64,000 bases of DNA from Paenibacillus auburnensis (lineage in GTDB: Bacteria > Bacillota > Bacilli > Paenibacillales > Paenibacillaceae): the NCBI RefSeq assembly GCF_927798115.1, contig NZ_CAKMMG010000002.1, forward strand, positions 310,001 through 374,000. Direction: 5' to 3'. Under the pieces are notes generated by a model that worked only from the letters and a program-made list of their open reading frames with translations, had not been told where the DNA came from and made no database searches. The translations under genes were made by a program, and so were the position numbers. This document shows, in pieces, positions 51,233 through 59,521 of this stretch; the stretch's first letter is position 1; each line of letters starts with the position of its first letter.

Positions 51233-52404
51233 TGATGCTATATCAAAGCATGAAAATGGCCTTTAAGAGCATACTCAGCAGTAAAATCAGAGCTTTCCTG
51301 ACCATGCTCGGGATCATTATCGGTGTTTCTTCTGTCATTGCACTTGTGTCTGTGGGCCAAGGAACCACTTCACAAATTACGGAATCATTAAGTTCATTGG
51401 GTACCAACCAATTGACCGTTAACATTATGGGGCGCGGAGCGACGACCTCTCTGACGTTTGAAGAAGCGTTGGCACTTGGAGATATCGAAGGAGTTGAGAA
51501 CGTCTCTCCTGTAATCAGCGGCAATGTTACTGCCAAGCATGGGACAGAAAATGTATCTGTATCCGTTGAAGGAATCATTCCCGCGTATGAGGATGTTCAG
51601 GATTTCCATGTACAGTCCGGACGTTTCCTGCTGGATATTGATACAGAGTACCGTCAGAAGGTTGCCCTGATTGGTACGGACACCGCTGAGGATCTGTTTG
51701 GTACAGATAGTCCTGTCGGTGAAAAAGTCCAGCTTAACGGAACCAGCTTCAAAATTGTTGGATTGCTGGAGAGCAAAGGCAGCACCAGCGGCGGCTCCAG
51801 TGATGAGAAAATTCTGATTCCGATCTCTACTGCTGAACGTTTCCTGCAGAGTAAAGGGGTCCGCTCCATTACGATCACTACGACCTCCAATGACAATGTT
51901 GAGGATGTCAAAACGAAGCTGGAGTCGGCCCTGGATGCCAAGTTCAGCGGTGCAGAAAATTCGTATTCTGTATTTGATTCCCAGGAAATGCTTGAGACGG
52001 TGAATGAGACCAGCAATACGCTTTCACTGGCACTCGGTGGAATCGCCGGTATTTCCCTGTTTGTCGGCGGCATAGGCATCATGAACATTATGATTGTCTC
52101 CGTGAATGAACGGACAAGAGAAATCGGGATCCGCAAAGCGATCGGGGCTAAGAAAAAGAACATTCTGATGCAGTTCATGATCGAGTCTGTCGTTCTAAGC
52201 GGTGTAGGCGGTCTAATCGGTGTTGGCTTAGGCCTCGGAGCCAGCTGGGCCGTCGGAAATTACACCACTATGAATGTGGCGACATCCTGGAATATGGTCC
52301 TGATTTCCTTTTCGTTCTCTTTGATCATCGGTGTAGTCTTCGGGATGATTCCTGCGAACAAAGCGGCTAGAATGCGCCCCATTTACGCGCTCCGCAACGA
52401 ATAA
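51232..52404 (+). CDS. ABC exporter permease (YknZ/MacB-type FtsX domain)
   Basis: A 390-residue permease: TM1 after the cytoplasmic N-end (about 20-42), a MacB periplasmic domain of about 220 residues, then three spans (about 275-298, 325-345, 355-378). The conserved segment MNIMIVSVNERTREIGIRKAIGAKKKNIL is typical of FtsX/MacB permeases. With the ATPase and adaptor it forms a MacAB/YknXYZ-type exporter for peptides or toxins in the envelope. In B. subtilis the YknWXYZ complex protects against the SDP toxin. No YknW is seen; the secreted repeat protein is upstream instead. Confidence 0.93.
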   Translation: MMLYQSMKMAFKSILSSKIRAFLTMLGIIIGVSSVIALVSVGQGTTSQITESLSSLGTNQLTVNIMGRGATTSLTFEEALALGDIEGVENVSPVISGNVTAKHGTENVSVSVEGIIPAYEDVQDFHVQSGRFLLDIDTEYRQKVALIGTDTAEDLFGTDSPVGEKVQLNGTSFKIVGLLESKGSTSGGSSDEKILIPISTAERFLQSKGVRSITITTTSNDNVEDVKTKLESALDAKFSGAENSYSVFDSQEMLETVNETSNTLSLALGGIAGISLFVGGIGIMNIMIVSVNERTREIGIRKAIGAKKKNILMQFMIESVVLSGVGGLIGVGLGLGASWAVGNYTTMNVATSWNMVLISFSFSLIIGVVFGMIPANKAARMRPIYALRNE

Positions 52405-52425
52405 CGAATCCGATTATTGTAATGG

Positions 52426-52466
52426 AAATCCGCAAATCTCCAATCTGGAGAGTTGCGGATTTTTTT
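52426..52466 (+). terminator. Terminator of the exporter operon
   Basis: AAATCCGCAA and TCTCC pair with GGAGA and TTGCGGATTT around AATC, followed by a T-run. It lies 22 bases after the permease stop. Confidence 0.9.
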
Positions 52467-52876
52467 ATATGCCGTCTGGGGTATCGTTCACAGAAAAGTT
52501 GGGTAATAGGACTTAAGGGCTGGAATATAAATAATTTGCAGGGTTTTATACATAATTTTCAGGTATGTTGTAAGATATGTCTACATCCTCCTTCTGCCGC
52601 GTTTGCTGACCCGGAATATCCGGAAACTGCCGCATCCCGGCCTTCGAACGTTGACGTGGCTGTTCAAAGACATAGATAACAATTCCACCCTAGCAGTACA
52701 AGCGGGAAATCCTAGACAGATGGGCAGAATCGTAAATTGTAACGGAAGCTTTGCTTTCCTGTAACTTTTGAATGACCCCTCCTCTAGCCCTGAAGGGCCA
52801 AGCTCCGCAGTGGATCCGTACCGCATGTTTCTTGCACACAGCAATGACGTTTCTCAAAGTTTGATGCGGGGAGAGG
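52467..52876 (+). other. 410-base gap before the PAS-GGDEF gene
   Basis: No gene is supported here. One AT-rich segment (52500-52590) may hold the promoter, but no clear -35/-10 pair was found. An imperfect GGAAGC/GCTTTCC hairpin lies near 52743. I looked for the GEMM c-di-GMP aptamer, because the next gene makes c-di-GMP, and did not see its conserved GCAAA/CGCAAAG elements. Confidence 0.5.
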
Positions 52877-54487
52877 ATGACAGTGGCAGGTTTATCCGAT
52901 ATTAAAAGCACACGCAGATTAATTCTTGTCTTTGCTGCTATCTCAATTCTTCTGGTAGTAATCAGCATCGCCTCCTTACTGTATCTGAATTCAACAATTA
53001 ATAGACTCTCAGATTCTTTATACAGCGATGTTTATCAGAACTCGGAGCTGATTCTGAATGCTGACCGGGATCTTTATCAGGGGGCAGTCGCACTCCATGG
53101 AGCAATGAATCCGGATGTTTCGGGTGAGCAGCTTAGTCTGTTCGCGCAAGATTTTGAAGACAATAACACACAAATCAAGCAGCGTCTTAACATGGCCAGC
53201 TACAATATCAACGCTTTGCAGAATCCTCACAAGGGAATGAAGCAGAGTGAGCTGCTGCTCAGTGAATTAAACGATAAGCTGGTAAACTTCGAGAGCTCCT
53301 TCAAACTGTGGAAAGAAACCGGGAGGGAACTTATTTCCCGGCGGGTGCAAGGCGATTGGGACCCGAAGGCATTCTCAGCAGAGCTTATCAATACCCGGCT
53401 GAATGAAACGCGCAGTAATCTGGACCAGGCGGAGAATCTGATCGACAATTATGCCCAGCAGATCACCGTGGAATTTAGCGAGAAGAAGAGCACTCTATTC
53501 GCCGTATACTCGCTATTATTGTTCCTGCTAATCATGGTCATCATTTATCTCAGCCGTAGGCTGATCTCGATGCAGAAGGAAATGCTGGAGGAGAAATCGC
53601 TCTACCAGATCATCGGGGAGACCATGTCGGACTTCATTATTTTGACCGATCCCAACGGTCTGATCCTGTATGCTTCACCTTCTCATGCAAGTGTGCTTGG
53701 CTATATTCCGGAGAAGGGTGCACCGCTCTCCAACTATATCCGCGAAGCGGAGATTACCTGGGCGAAGCTGAAGAGCGCCGTACAGGGGACATCACGTATT
53801 TCAGAGCTGCGTATGCGATCCTCTGCAGGAAACTGGGTATGGCTGGAGACCAAAGTCTCACCTATCAGCGGTAACAAGGTTTTTCCGGCCCAGTTCATGC
53901 TCATTTCCCGAGAGATTACACAGCGTAAGCAATATGAAGAACGGCTGCACAAGCTGGCCTTCTATGACCATCTAACAGCTATTCCGAACCGGGCTCACTT
54001 TAAAATGTACATGGAGAATCTCATTAACCAGCCGGAGGAACGCAGACAGGATATTGCACTGGCGCTGCTCGATTGCGACCGGTTCAAGCAGCTGAATGAC
54101 ACCCTTGGCCACTTGGCCGGTGATGAATTCCTGCAGCTGCTCTCCCGTGAACTACAGCAGACCGTTAAGGGCTCCGGTCAGGCCTTCCGTATAGGCGGCG
54201 ACGAATTTGCAGTGGTGCTTCACCGGTTCACAAGTACGGAGACGCTGAATGAGATACTAGAACGGCTGCTGCAGTTGTTTAATAAAACCTGGTCCGTCAG
54301 CAAAGGGTCCAGCTTCCACACCTCGGCCAGCATCGGAGTAGCCCTTTATCCCCAGCATGGAAGCAGCATCAATGAACTGCTGCGGGCTGCGGATCTTGCG
54401 ATGTACCGCTCCAAGAATCACGGCGGTAACGAGGCCAACATGTATAATGAACAGGTGGATGAGGAATTTTCGGATCAATCCAAATAA
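52877..54487 (+). CDS. Membrane diguanylate cyclase with PAS domain
   Basis: A 536-residue protein: TM1 (about 15-37), an extracellular helical sensor of about 165 residues, TM2 (about 208-226) and a PAS domain (about 240-350; IIGETMSDFIILTDPNG). The GGDEF domain follows with ALLDCDRFKQLNDTLGHLAGD and the RIGGDEFAVVL catalytic motif. No EAL domain follows. The RxxD inhibitory site is absent. It would make c-di-GMP in response to an unknown signal. The ATG lies close to GGGGAGAGG; a GTG six bases further (52883) has better spacing, so the start may be there. Confidence 0.88.
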   Translation: MTVAGLSDIKSTRRLILVFAAISILLVVISIASLLYLNSTINRLSDSLYSDVYQNSELILNADRDLYQGAVALHGAMNPDVSGEQLSLFAQDFEDNNTQIKQRLNMASYNINALQNPHKGMKQSELLLSELNDKLVNFESSFKLWKETGRELISRRVQGDWDPKAFSAELINTRLNETRSNLDQAENLIDNYAQQITVEFSEKKSTLFAVYSLLLFLLIMVIIYLSRRLISMQKEMLEEKSLYQIIGETMSDFIILTDPNGLILYASPSHASVLGYIPEKGAPLSNYIREAEITWAKLKSAVQGTSRISELRMRSSAGNWVWLETKVSPISGNKVFPAQFMLISREITQRKQYEERLHKLAFYDHLTAIPNRAHFKMYMENLINQPEERRQDIALALLDCDRFKQLNDTLGHLAGDEFLQLLSRELQQTVKGSGQAFRIGGDEFAVVLHRFTSTETLNEILERLLQLFNKTWSVSKGSSFHTSASIGVALYPQHGSSINELLRAADLAMYRSKNHGGNEANMYNEQVDEEFSDQSK

Positions 54488-54514
54488 ATACAAGGAATAC
54501 CCAATCTCATATAT

Positions 54515-54565
54515 GCAAAGAGGCTGTGCCACCTTTTAAGGGAGAGCACAGCCTCTTGCTTTTGT
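54515..54565. terminator. Bidirectional terminator
   Basis: GCAAAGAGGCTGTGC pairs with GCACAGCCTCTTGC (one extra base) around a loop, followed by TTTTG. It serves the converging diguanylate cyclase and pullulanase genes. Confidence 0.9.
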
Positions 54566-54587
54566 ATCTTCAACTTCAATATCGATT

Positions 54588-56984
54588 TTAACTGGTCAGC
54601 TGCAGCGGCCCATCCGTATCGCCGCCATCCATCTGCTGCCGGTCCTTCACCAGAACCTTAATCAGTTCTTCACTTCCGGAGCAATCAATGAACCGGTCAC
54701 CGCCTGCTTCCTTCTCTTCCCAATCATTAAGCCGCAAAATATAGCCGACTGATTCCGTGCCCGGAACCACCTCAATCCTTGCTACTGCGCGTCCATTCTC
54801 CATTTGCCGGAAATCACATTGGCCATCCTGGATACCTGTACCCCAGACCCATAGATTCCAGCCCCTGTAATCGCCGTCCGGACGGTCATAATGTACCTCA
54901 ATGATCTTGGCCCTTGGTGCGGGCTCTCCGTATCCATCATACAGCACCATCATGGATAGCCCTTCAAGCTGCACTTCATGACCCGTAACGATGCGGAACG
55001 CCTCAGTTCCGGCGTAGGTATGGTCAACTACTACGTTCCAGCAGTCCGTTGAGTCAGGAAGACTCTGTGTGACCGGCTCCGGATTGGCATTAAATATAAC
55101 TATAATGTTGTTCCACACGTCACCGCCCGCATTATCCTTCAGCATATAAGCAACTACACCGCTATCACAGCGGAGGAATTCCAGCGAGCGTTCGATTTCC
55201 TGGCGTCCATGCAGGCGGAAGGCAGGGTGCGTGCGGCGCAGCTCAATCAGACCCTTGTAATACTGGAAGACAGGCATGAATGTCTGTTTATTCTCCCAGC
55301 GTATGGCATTGATGGCATCTGGGCTGCGGTAGCTGTTATGATCACCGTATTTACTGCGCAGAATTTCATCCCCGGCATGCAGAAAAGGAATCCCCTGCGA
55401 GGTCAGAATCAGACCATTGGCCAGCAAGGAGCGGCGGACGGTCTCATTGCCTAAAATATTGTGCTGATCGATGCCGAAATACGGATTAGCTGCATGGACT
55501 GCCGCCTCAACGTCTCCCCCGCCTCTCAGCCCTCCGTTCTCCAGCTCCGGCAGATTAGCCGCCTGCCGTAAGCCCTGTGACGCAAGCACCTTATCCCAGA
55601 GATTTAAATTATCATGAGCGGTCACATAATTGACCGTCTCCACCGGTGAGTCGGTGAATTCATGAATGGCGCCTTTTATTCCGGATGCCACTGCACCTTC
55701 CTTGCCGTATTCACCGGTTACGAATCCTTTGCCCCATCCGTCACTGTCACCTTTGATCGCCGAACGGAAATTATCGTTAAATACAGCATAACCTTTGCCG
55801 CGCTGCACACCTTTGAGGGTCTTTGTAGCCAGCGGCGAATCTCCGCCTGTCCAGGGTTCCCCGTAAATCAGCAGGTTCGGATTGATATTAAGCCGTAATT
55901 CCTCGGTGATCTCGCGGATCGTTACACTGTCCATCAGACCCATCAGATCGAAGCGGAACCCGTCAATATGATACTCAGAGGCCCAGTAAGCCAGGGAATC
56001 CTTGATATATTTGCGGACCATCGGCCGCTCCGTGGCAATTTCATTGCCTACGCCGGAACCGTTGGACAATCTGCCTAAATAATCATGTCGGTAAAAATAA
56101 TCAGGGATCAGCGGCTCAAATGGCCCTTTTTCCACCGAATAGGTATGGTTATACACGACATCCATAATCACGGCGATCCCTTTGCTGTGCAGCGCCTGCA
56201 CCATTTCCTTGAACTCGCGGATTCGGGTCCCCGGGTCATTCGGATTCGTGCTGTAAGAGCCCTCCGGAACGTTATAATGCTGCGGGTCATAACCCCAGTT
56301 ATACTCCGTGTGATACTCCGCACGGGAGGCTTCACCGTCAGCCTTCAGTTCATCCACCGTCTGAAAATCAAATACCGGCAGCAAATGTACATGAGTAATT
56401 CCGAGTTCAGCTAAATGGTCTATACCCAGCGCATTTCCGGCCTTATCCGTCAGACCGGTTTCGGTAAACGCCTTAAATTTGCCTTTGTTCAGCATGCCGG
56501 AGCTCTCATGGGCCGAGAAATCCCGCACATGCAGCTCATAAATTACAGCATCGGCAGGGTGCTGCAGCTGCGGAGACTTATCCCCATCCCAAGCCGCCGG
56601 GTCGGTATCCCGCAGATCTACAATCGCTGAACGTACGCCATTCGCAGAAACAGCGGTTGCATAAGGATCGGCGGCTTCGCGCATTGTTCCATCTTCAAAT
56701 ACGGCGCGGTACATATAATATTTGCCCTTCAGATTACCGGAAATCCGTGCCTGCCAAACCCCGCCAGCCTCACGCTGCATAGGAATGATTCTTCCGCTGT
56801 CACTGCTATTAAGGAATGCGTTGGCACTACCGTTCCCTCCGGTTTCATACAACACAAGCGATACGGTAAAGGCCGACGGCACCCATACTTTGAACTGGCT
56901 GTATGCTGCGGTATAGGTCAATCCAAGGTCATTGCCTGCATAAGTTTCTAATTCGGTCTCTGCATTTATATAATTGCTGCTCAT
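54588..56984 (-). CDS. pulA: Type I pullulanase, cytoplasmic, with C-terminal CBM41-like module
   Basis: Cleaves alpha-1,6 branches of glycogen or pullulan. The 798 residues begin with a CBM48-like domain (about 15-110; FKVWVPSAFTVSLVLY). The GH13 domain has the type I signature YNWGYDP, VVYNHTY, DGFRFDLMG with the nucleophile Asp, YGEPWTGG with the acid/base Glu, and TAHDN. A GH13 C-terminal domain follows. Unusually, a CBM41-like starch-binding module (IIEVHYDRPDGDYRGWNLWVWG) lies at the C-terminus, about 690-790, rather than the N-terminus. No signal peptide, so it is intracellular. Start ATG has a weak ribosome site (GGATGG). A perfect TGCA inverted repeat lies upstream. Confidence 0.93.
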   Translation of the reverse strand: MSSNYINAETELETYAGNDLGLTYTAAYSQFKVWVPSAFTVSLVLYETGGNGSANAFLNSSDSGRIIPMQREAGGVWQARISGNLKGKYYMYRAVFEDGTMREAADPYATAVSANGVRSAIVDLRDTDPAAWDGDKSPQLQHPADAVIYELHVRDFSAHESSGMLNKGKFKAFTETGLTDKAGNALGIDHLAELGITHVHLLPVFDFQTVDELKADGEASRAEYHTEYNWGYDPQHYNVPEGSYSTNPNDPGTRIREFKEMVQALHSKGIAVIMDVVYNHTYSVEKGPFEPLIPDYFYRHDYLGRLSNGSGVGNEIATERPMVRKYIKDSLAYWASEYHIDGFRFDLMGLMDSVTIREITEELRLNINPNLLIYGEPWTGGDSPLATKTLKGVQRGKGYAVFNDNFRSAIKGDSDGWGKGFVTGEYGKEGAVASGIKGAIHEFTDSPVETVNYVTAHDNLNLWDKVLASQGLRQAANLPELENGGLRGGGDVEAAVHAANPYFGIDQHNILGNETVRRSLLANGLILTSQGIPFLHAGDEILRSKYGDHNSYRSPDAINAIRWENKQTFMPVFQYYKGLIELRRTHPAFRLHGRQEIERSLEFLRCDSGVVAYMLKDNAGGDVWNNIIVIFNANPEPVTQSLPDSTDCWNVVVDHTYAGTEAFRIVTGHEVQLEGLSMMVLYDGYGEPAPRAKIIEVHYDRPDGDYRGWNLWVWGTGIQDGQCDFRQMENGRAVARIEVVPGTESVGYILRLNDWEEKEAGGDRFIDCSGSEELIKVLVKDRQQMDGGDTDGPLQLTS

Positions 56985-57342
56985 ACATTATCACCATCCC
57001 ACTGTTCACCGTGAAAAACGCCGGAAAACGGATCTGCTAACTTAATTCCAACTATTTCCACATCATTCAAAAATAATACTTGCACCTTTTTGCAAGTGAG
57101 TTGCATCGAGTATCTTTACTCCGGATTCAACCAAATAACTTGGCTCAAAATAGTATATGTAACACTATGTTCACAGGTTTGGGTCCAACAGCCTATTCTG
57201 CATCCTACACTTCATATATCGGTAAGTGGGAGTTCACACTTAAGCTAATAAAGGGAAAGTTGCTATTCTTAAGAAAGTATAACCTGCTATTGGTCAAACA
57301 GCCACTGTAAATTGATGTATATATCTTAATTTCAGCGGTCAT
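56985..57342 (-). promoter_or_regulatory. Upstream region of the pullulanase gene
   Basis: A 358-base gap with no gene. It is AT-rich, with a perfect inverted repeat ACTTGCA (57078-57084), six bases, TGCAAGT (57091-57097), about 100 bases before the pullulanase start. This could be a LacI/MalR-type operator. No promoter hexamers are clean. Confidence 0.5.
57078..57097. promoter_or_regulatory. Perfect inverted repeat, candidate operator
   Basis: Arms ACTTGCA and TGCAAGT of seven bases each flank CCTTTT. The form (20 bases with a six-base centre) suits a LacI-family dimer. Confidence 0.45.
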
Positions 57343-57372
57343 AAAAAAACCGGCCTCCTGTTAGGAGACCGG
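57343..57372 (-). terminator. Terminator of ptsI
   Basis: On the minus strand CCGGTCTCCT pairs with AGGAGGCCGG around AAC (one G-U pair), followed by TTTTTTT. It lies about 55 bases after the ptsI stop at 57428. Confidence 0.9.
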
Positions 57373-57427
57373 CATAGAGTAGTTGGAAAAGTGAACTTGC
57401 CAAAACGGATCTTGCTCTTGAACCGAA

Positions 57428-59140
57428 TTATTGTACGCTGCTCTGCACAAGTGCAGCAACTTCCTCGGCAGTGCCGAGCTGCAGCGCTTTAGCCGCCATT
57501 TCCTTCATGTCCGCAGCGGACAGCTTGGAAATCTGGCTGCGTGCCGGCAGGATGGAAGTAGCACTCATGCTGAATTCATCAAGACCCAGTCCAAGCAGCA
57601 GTGGAATGGCGGTGGAGTCACCAGCCATTTCACCGCACATGCCGGTCCATTTGCCTTCAGCATGCGCTGCGTCGATCACGATTTTGACCAGACGCAGGAT
57701 CGCCGGGTTGTATGGCTGGTACAGGTACGATACCTGTTCATTCATACGGTCGGCAGCCATAGTATATTGAATAAGGTCATTTGTTCCGATACTGAAGAAA
57801 TCAACTTCCTTGGCGAACTGGTCAGCCAATACAGCGGTAGAAGGAATCTCTACCATGATGCCCAGCTGGATATTGTCGGAGACTTCCTTGCCTTCTGCAC
57901 GCAGGTTCGCTTTTTCCTCAAGAAGGAGATCGCGGGCTGCACGGAATTCACCCAGTGTGGCAATCATCGGGAACATGATCCGCAGATCGCCGTGGGCACT
58001 TGCTCTCAGCAAAGCGCGCAGCTGGGTGCGGAAAATATCCTGACGGTCCAGACACAGGCGGATAGCGCGGAAGCCGAGGAACGGGTTCATTTCCTTCGGA
58101 AGCTCCAGATAAGGCAGCTCCTTGTCGCCGCCGATATCCAGTGTGCGCACAACAACCGGTTTGCCGTTCATGTTCTCGAGTACAGTACGGTAAGCGTTGT
58201 ATTGAACTTCTTCAGAAGGAAGCTTATCGCGGCCCATGTAAAGGAATTCCGTACGGTACAGGCCTACGCCCTCGCCGCCGTTCTCAATTACACCTGTCAC
58301 ATCATTAGGAGTACCGATATTGGCAGCCAGCTCTACATGCTTGCCGTCAGCAGATACGGTTGCTTCATCGCGGAGCTTCTTCCACTCGGCAATCTGCAGA
58401 TCGTATGCTTCCTGCTTCGCTTTATACTCTGCCACTTCAGCATCGCTAGGGTTAATCAAGACATCGCCGCTCAAACCGTCGACAATAACCAGATCTCCAG
58501 CTTTAACCAGGGACAGAACGTTTTTGGTGCCGACAACTGCCGGGATTTCCAAAGAACGGGCCATAATCGCCGAGTGAGAGGTACGGCCGCCGATATTCGT
58601 TGTGAAACCTTTAACGAATTTGCGGTTCAGCTGTGCTGTATCCGATGGAGTCAGATCCAGCGCAATAACGATAACTTCTTCATTGATCTCTGCAGGGCTC
58701 ACGTAATGAATACCGAGCAGATGGTTCAGCACACGCTTGGTTACATCGCGCATGTCGGCGGCGCGCTCCTGAAGGTACGCGCTTTTCATATTCTCAAACA
58801 TTTCTACAAATTGCGTAGCTACTTCATTCAAAGCGTAGTCTGCATTAACCGCTTCTTCACGGATTTTATCCATTACGGGGCTGATCAGCTCAGGGTCTTC
58901 AAGAATCAGCAGGTGAGATTCAAAAATCTCCGCTTTCTTCTCGCCAAGCTCAGCAAGTGTACGTTCCTTGATGGCCTGCAGCTCACCCTTCGATTTCTCT
59001 AGGGCGTCCTGCAGTTTGGCCAGTTCGGTTTCCACATCGCTTACAGCAGACTTCGTAATCGTATAATCCGGATGTTCCAGGATAAATGCACGGGCTACTG
59101 CAATACCTGCTGAAGCCGCGATTCCTGAAATTTTACTCAT
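57428..59140 (-). CDS. ptsI: PTS enzyme I, PtsI
   Basis: Starts the phosphotransferase chain: takes phosphate from PEP and passes it to HPr. The 570-residue protein has the N-terminal HPr-binding/PEP-utilizer region and the active-site His in [13 protein letters not shown] (about residue 190). The PEP-binding C-terminal domain contains [26 protein letters not shown] and [22 protein letters not shown] precedes the ATG, which overlaps the ptsH stop by eight bases. It closes the ptsG-ptsH-ptsI operon and ends at a terminator. Confidence 0.97.
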   Translation of the reverse strand: MSKISGIAASAGIAVARAFILEHPDYTITKSAVSDVETELAKLQDALEKSKGELQAIKERTLAELGEKKAEIFESHLLILEDPELISPVMDKIREEAVNADYALNEVATQFVEMFENMKSAYLQERAADMRDVTKRVLNHLLGIHYVSPAEINEEVIVIALDLTPSDTAQLNRKFVKGFTTNIGGRTSHSAIMARSLEIPAVVGTKNVLSLVKAGDLVIVDGLSGDVLINPSDAEVAEYKAKQEAYDLQIAEWKKLRDEATVSADGKHVELAANIGTPNDVTGVIENGGEGVGLYRTEFLYMGRDKLPSEEVQYNAYRTVLENMNGKPVVVRTLDIGGDKELPYLELPKEMNPFLGFRAIRLCLDRQDIFRTQLRALLRASAHGDLRIMFPMIATLGEFRAARDLLLEEKANLRAEGKEVSDNIQLGIMVEIPSTAVLADQFAKEVDFFSIGTNDLIQYTMAADRMNEQVSYLYQPYNPAILRLVKIVIDAAHAEGKWTGMCGEMAGDSTAIPLLLGLGLDEFSMSATSILPARSQISKLSAADMKEMAAKALQLGTAEEVAALVQSSVQ

Positions 59141-59408
59141 GAATCTCTCCCAGCCCTTCTTTGATCATCACATCTTGCAATGCGCTAAGTGCTTCGGCTT
59201 CCTCGCTGCCTTCAGTGATCAGGCTGAGGGTGTCACCTGCTTCAAGACCCAGGGACAATACACCAAGAATGGATTTCAGAGTTACTTTTTTACCTTTTGC
59301 TTCTGCAAAAGCTTCTGTACCTTTAAATTTAGTAGCTGTATTTACCAGGGCAGTTGCTGGACGTGCATGAATTCCATCTTCGTCAATAATTTTGAAAGTT
59401 TTTTGCAT
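59133..59408 (-). CDS. ptsH: HPr phosphocarrier protein
   Basis: The 91-residue HPr carries phosphate from PtsI to the sugar enzymes II. It has the active His in [12 protein letters not shown] (about residue 14) and the HPrK/P-regulated Ser in [14 protein letters not shown] (Ser at about 46). HPr(Ser-P) is the CcpA co-repressor, so it ties into the cre sites near the xylose genes. The start has AAAGCGAG-like sequence upstream. Gene length and overlap with ptsI (8 bases) are normal. Confidence 0.97.
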   Translation of the reverse strand: MQKTFKIIDEDGIHARPATALVNTATKFKGTEAFAEAKGKKVTLKSILGVLSLGLEAGDTLSLITEGSEEAEALSALQDVMIKEGLGEIHE

Positions 59409-59473
59409 AATAATCCAACTCGCTTTCTGTTCATTTTGGTATTGTTATTAATCACATATATTTATAAGTGAGG

Positions 59474-59508
59474 GCAGCGCCTCCACTAGATTATAATGGA
59501 TGCGCTGC
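59474..59508 (-). repeat. Stem-loop between ptsG and ptsH
   Basis: GCAGCGC (59474-59480) pairs with GCGCTGC (59502-59508) around a 21-base loop that includes TATAAT on the minus strand. There is no T-run. It could be an RNA processing site or partial terminator, or hold a ptsH -10 (uncertain). Confidence 0.5.
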
Positions 59509-59521
59509 GCCATTGCACATT

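Noticed and set aside
52422..52679. Plus-strand 85-residue frame
   Set aside because: Starts in the terminator of the exporter operon and has no ribosome site.
52467..52876. c-di-GMP (GEMM) riboswitch before the PAS-GGDEF gene
   Set aside because: The gap is long enough, but the conserved aptamer elements were not found on either strand.
57080..57310. Plus-strand 76-residue frame in the pullulanase-ptsI gap
   Set aside because: No ribosome site, no recognisable features; AT-rich intergenic DNA.
57431..59002. Plus-strand 523-residue frame
   Set aside because: Fully antisense to ptsI, which has the conserved active-site motifs. No ribosome site or recognisable domain.
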